Positions 63,938-64,000 of a stretch of 64,000 nucleotides of DNA are shown in pieces. Made by a program: the position numbers and the translations under genes. Position 1 is the stretch's first letter. Every line of letters begins with the position of its first letter. This DNA comes from CAYNRE01 sp964399535 (lineage in GTDB: Bacteria; Planctomycetota; Planctomycetia; Pirellulales; CAYNRE01): assembly GCA_964399535.1 (NCBI GenBank), contig CAYNRE010000009.1, positions 725,493-789,492 on the forward strand. Reading direction: 5' to 3'. The notes beneath the pieces were generated by a model. That model did no database searches. It saw only the letters and a list, made by a program, of their open reading frames with translations, and had not been told where the DNA came from.

Positions 63938-64000
63938 ATGATGTATTCGAAAGAGTTCCGTGCCGAAGTGCTGGCCGCATGTGATTCCGGCGAGGAGACG
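63938..64000 (+). CDS. Start of a helix-turn-helix transposase (IS630-like), cut by the window edge
   Basis: Only 21 codons are visible: MMYSKEFRAEVLAACDSGEE and one more residue. This opening (YSKEFRAEVLAACDSGE) is typical of the N-terminal helix-turn-helix part of IS630-type transposases. GGAGGAG stands seven bases before the ATG at 63938. The rest lies outside, so family, completeness and the right end of the element cannot be judged. The left inverted repeat is not clearly identified. Confidence 0.55.
   Translation, partial: MMYSKEFRAEVLAACDSGEET

Overview
This window is high-GC bacterial chromosome from a planctomycete, most likely of the Pirellulales type. That assignment is an inference from gene content: a sigma-70 factor with an extra DNA-binding N-terminus, a Tat-exported Gfo/Idh/MocA oxidoreductase, secreted proteins with no recognisable family, PEGA and FIST proteins, an MlaE/F/D lipid transporter and ThyX. 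No rRNA, CRISPR array, prophage or plasmid gene was seen. The only transposase is cut by the right edge.

Region 1 (1-7.7 kb, minus strand) is a translation core block. It reads tRNA-Thr(TGT), tRNA-Tyr(GTA), tRNA-Gly(TCC), tRNA-Thr(GGT), tuf, tRNA-Trp(CCA), secE, nusG, rplK, rplA (cut by the left edge), with a good promoter in front of the first tRNA. This is the order known from E. coli and many other bacteria. Upstream of it lies a sigma-70 factor with three predicted helix-turn-helix segments before the sigma core. Region 2 (8.2-21.7 kb, plus strand) holds two secreted unknowns, then rpmA-obg-coaX-(MnmE-like GTPase), a secreted TPR protein, an endonuclease/exonuclease/phosphatase protein, a flavin disulfide oxidoreductase and a membrane-anchored GTPase. 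Region 3 (21.7-25.6 kb, minus) is a fused M16 peptidase coupled by an ATGA overlap to a DHDPS-like aldolase.

Region 4 (25.9-38.3 kb) is a surface-glycan locus with two divergent arms. The minus arm is uxs, ugd, a coiled-coil methyltransferase and two GT4-type glycosyltransferases. One of these carries VCBS-like repeats. The plus arm is a third paralogous glycosyltransferase, a sugar-nucleotide epimerase and a double-domain GT2. Ugd and Uxs predict UDP-glucuronate and UDP-xylose as donors. Region 5 (38.9-45.1 kb) is metabolic: a rhodanese with SufE, a quinone oxidoreductase, a PhyH-type dioxygenase, a SnoaL-like protein, thyX and an iron alcohol dehydrogenase. Region 6 (45.2-51.1 kb) contains an ABC-2 exporter pair, a lone GT2 in a lower-GC stretch, a methyltransferase coupled to a second permease, and rsmG.

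Region 7 (51.3-64 kb) holds an oxidoreductase, an unknown protein divergent from speA, a 173-bp MITE-like long inverted repeat sitting exactly on the speA stop codon, a FIST protein, mlaE-mlaF-mlaD, a PEGA lipoprotein, a membrane PP2C phosphatase, a RidA protein and the start of an IS630-type transposase. The most unusual observations are the MITE-like element, the sigma factor architecture, the glycosyltransferase-VCBS fusion and the shortened MnmE-like GTPase.
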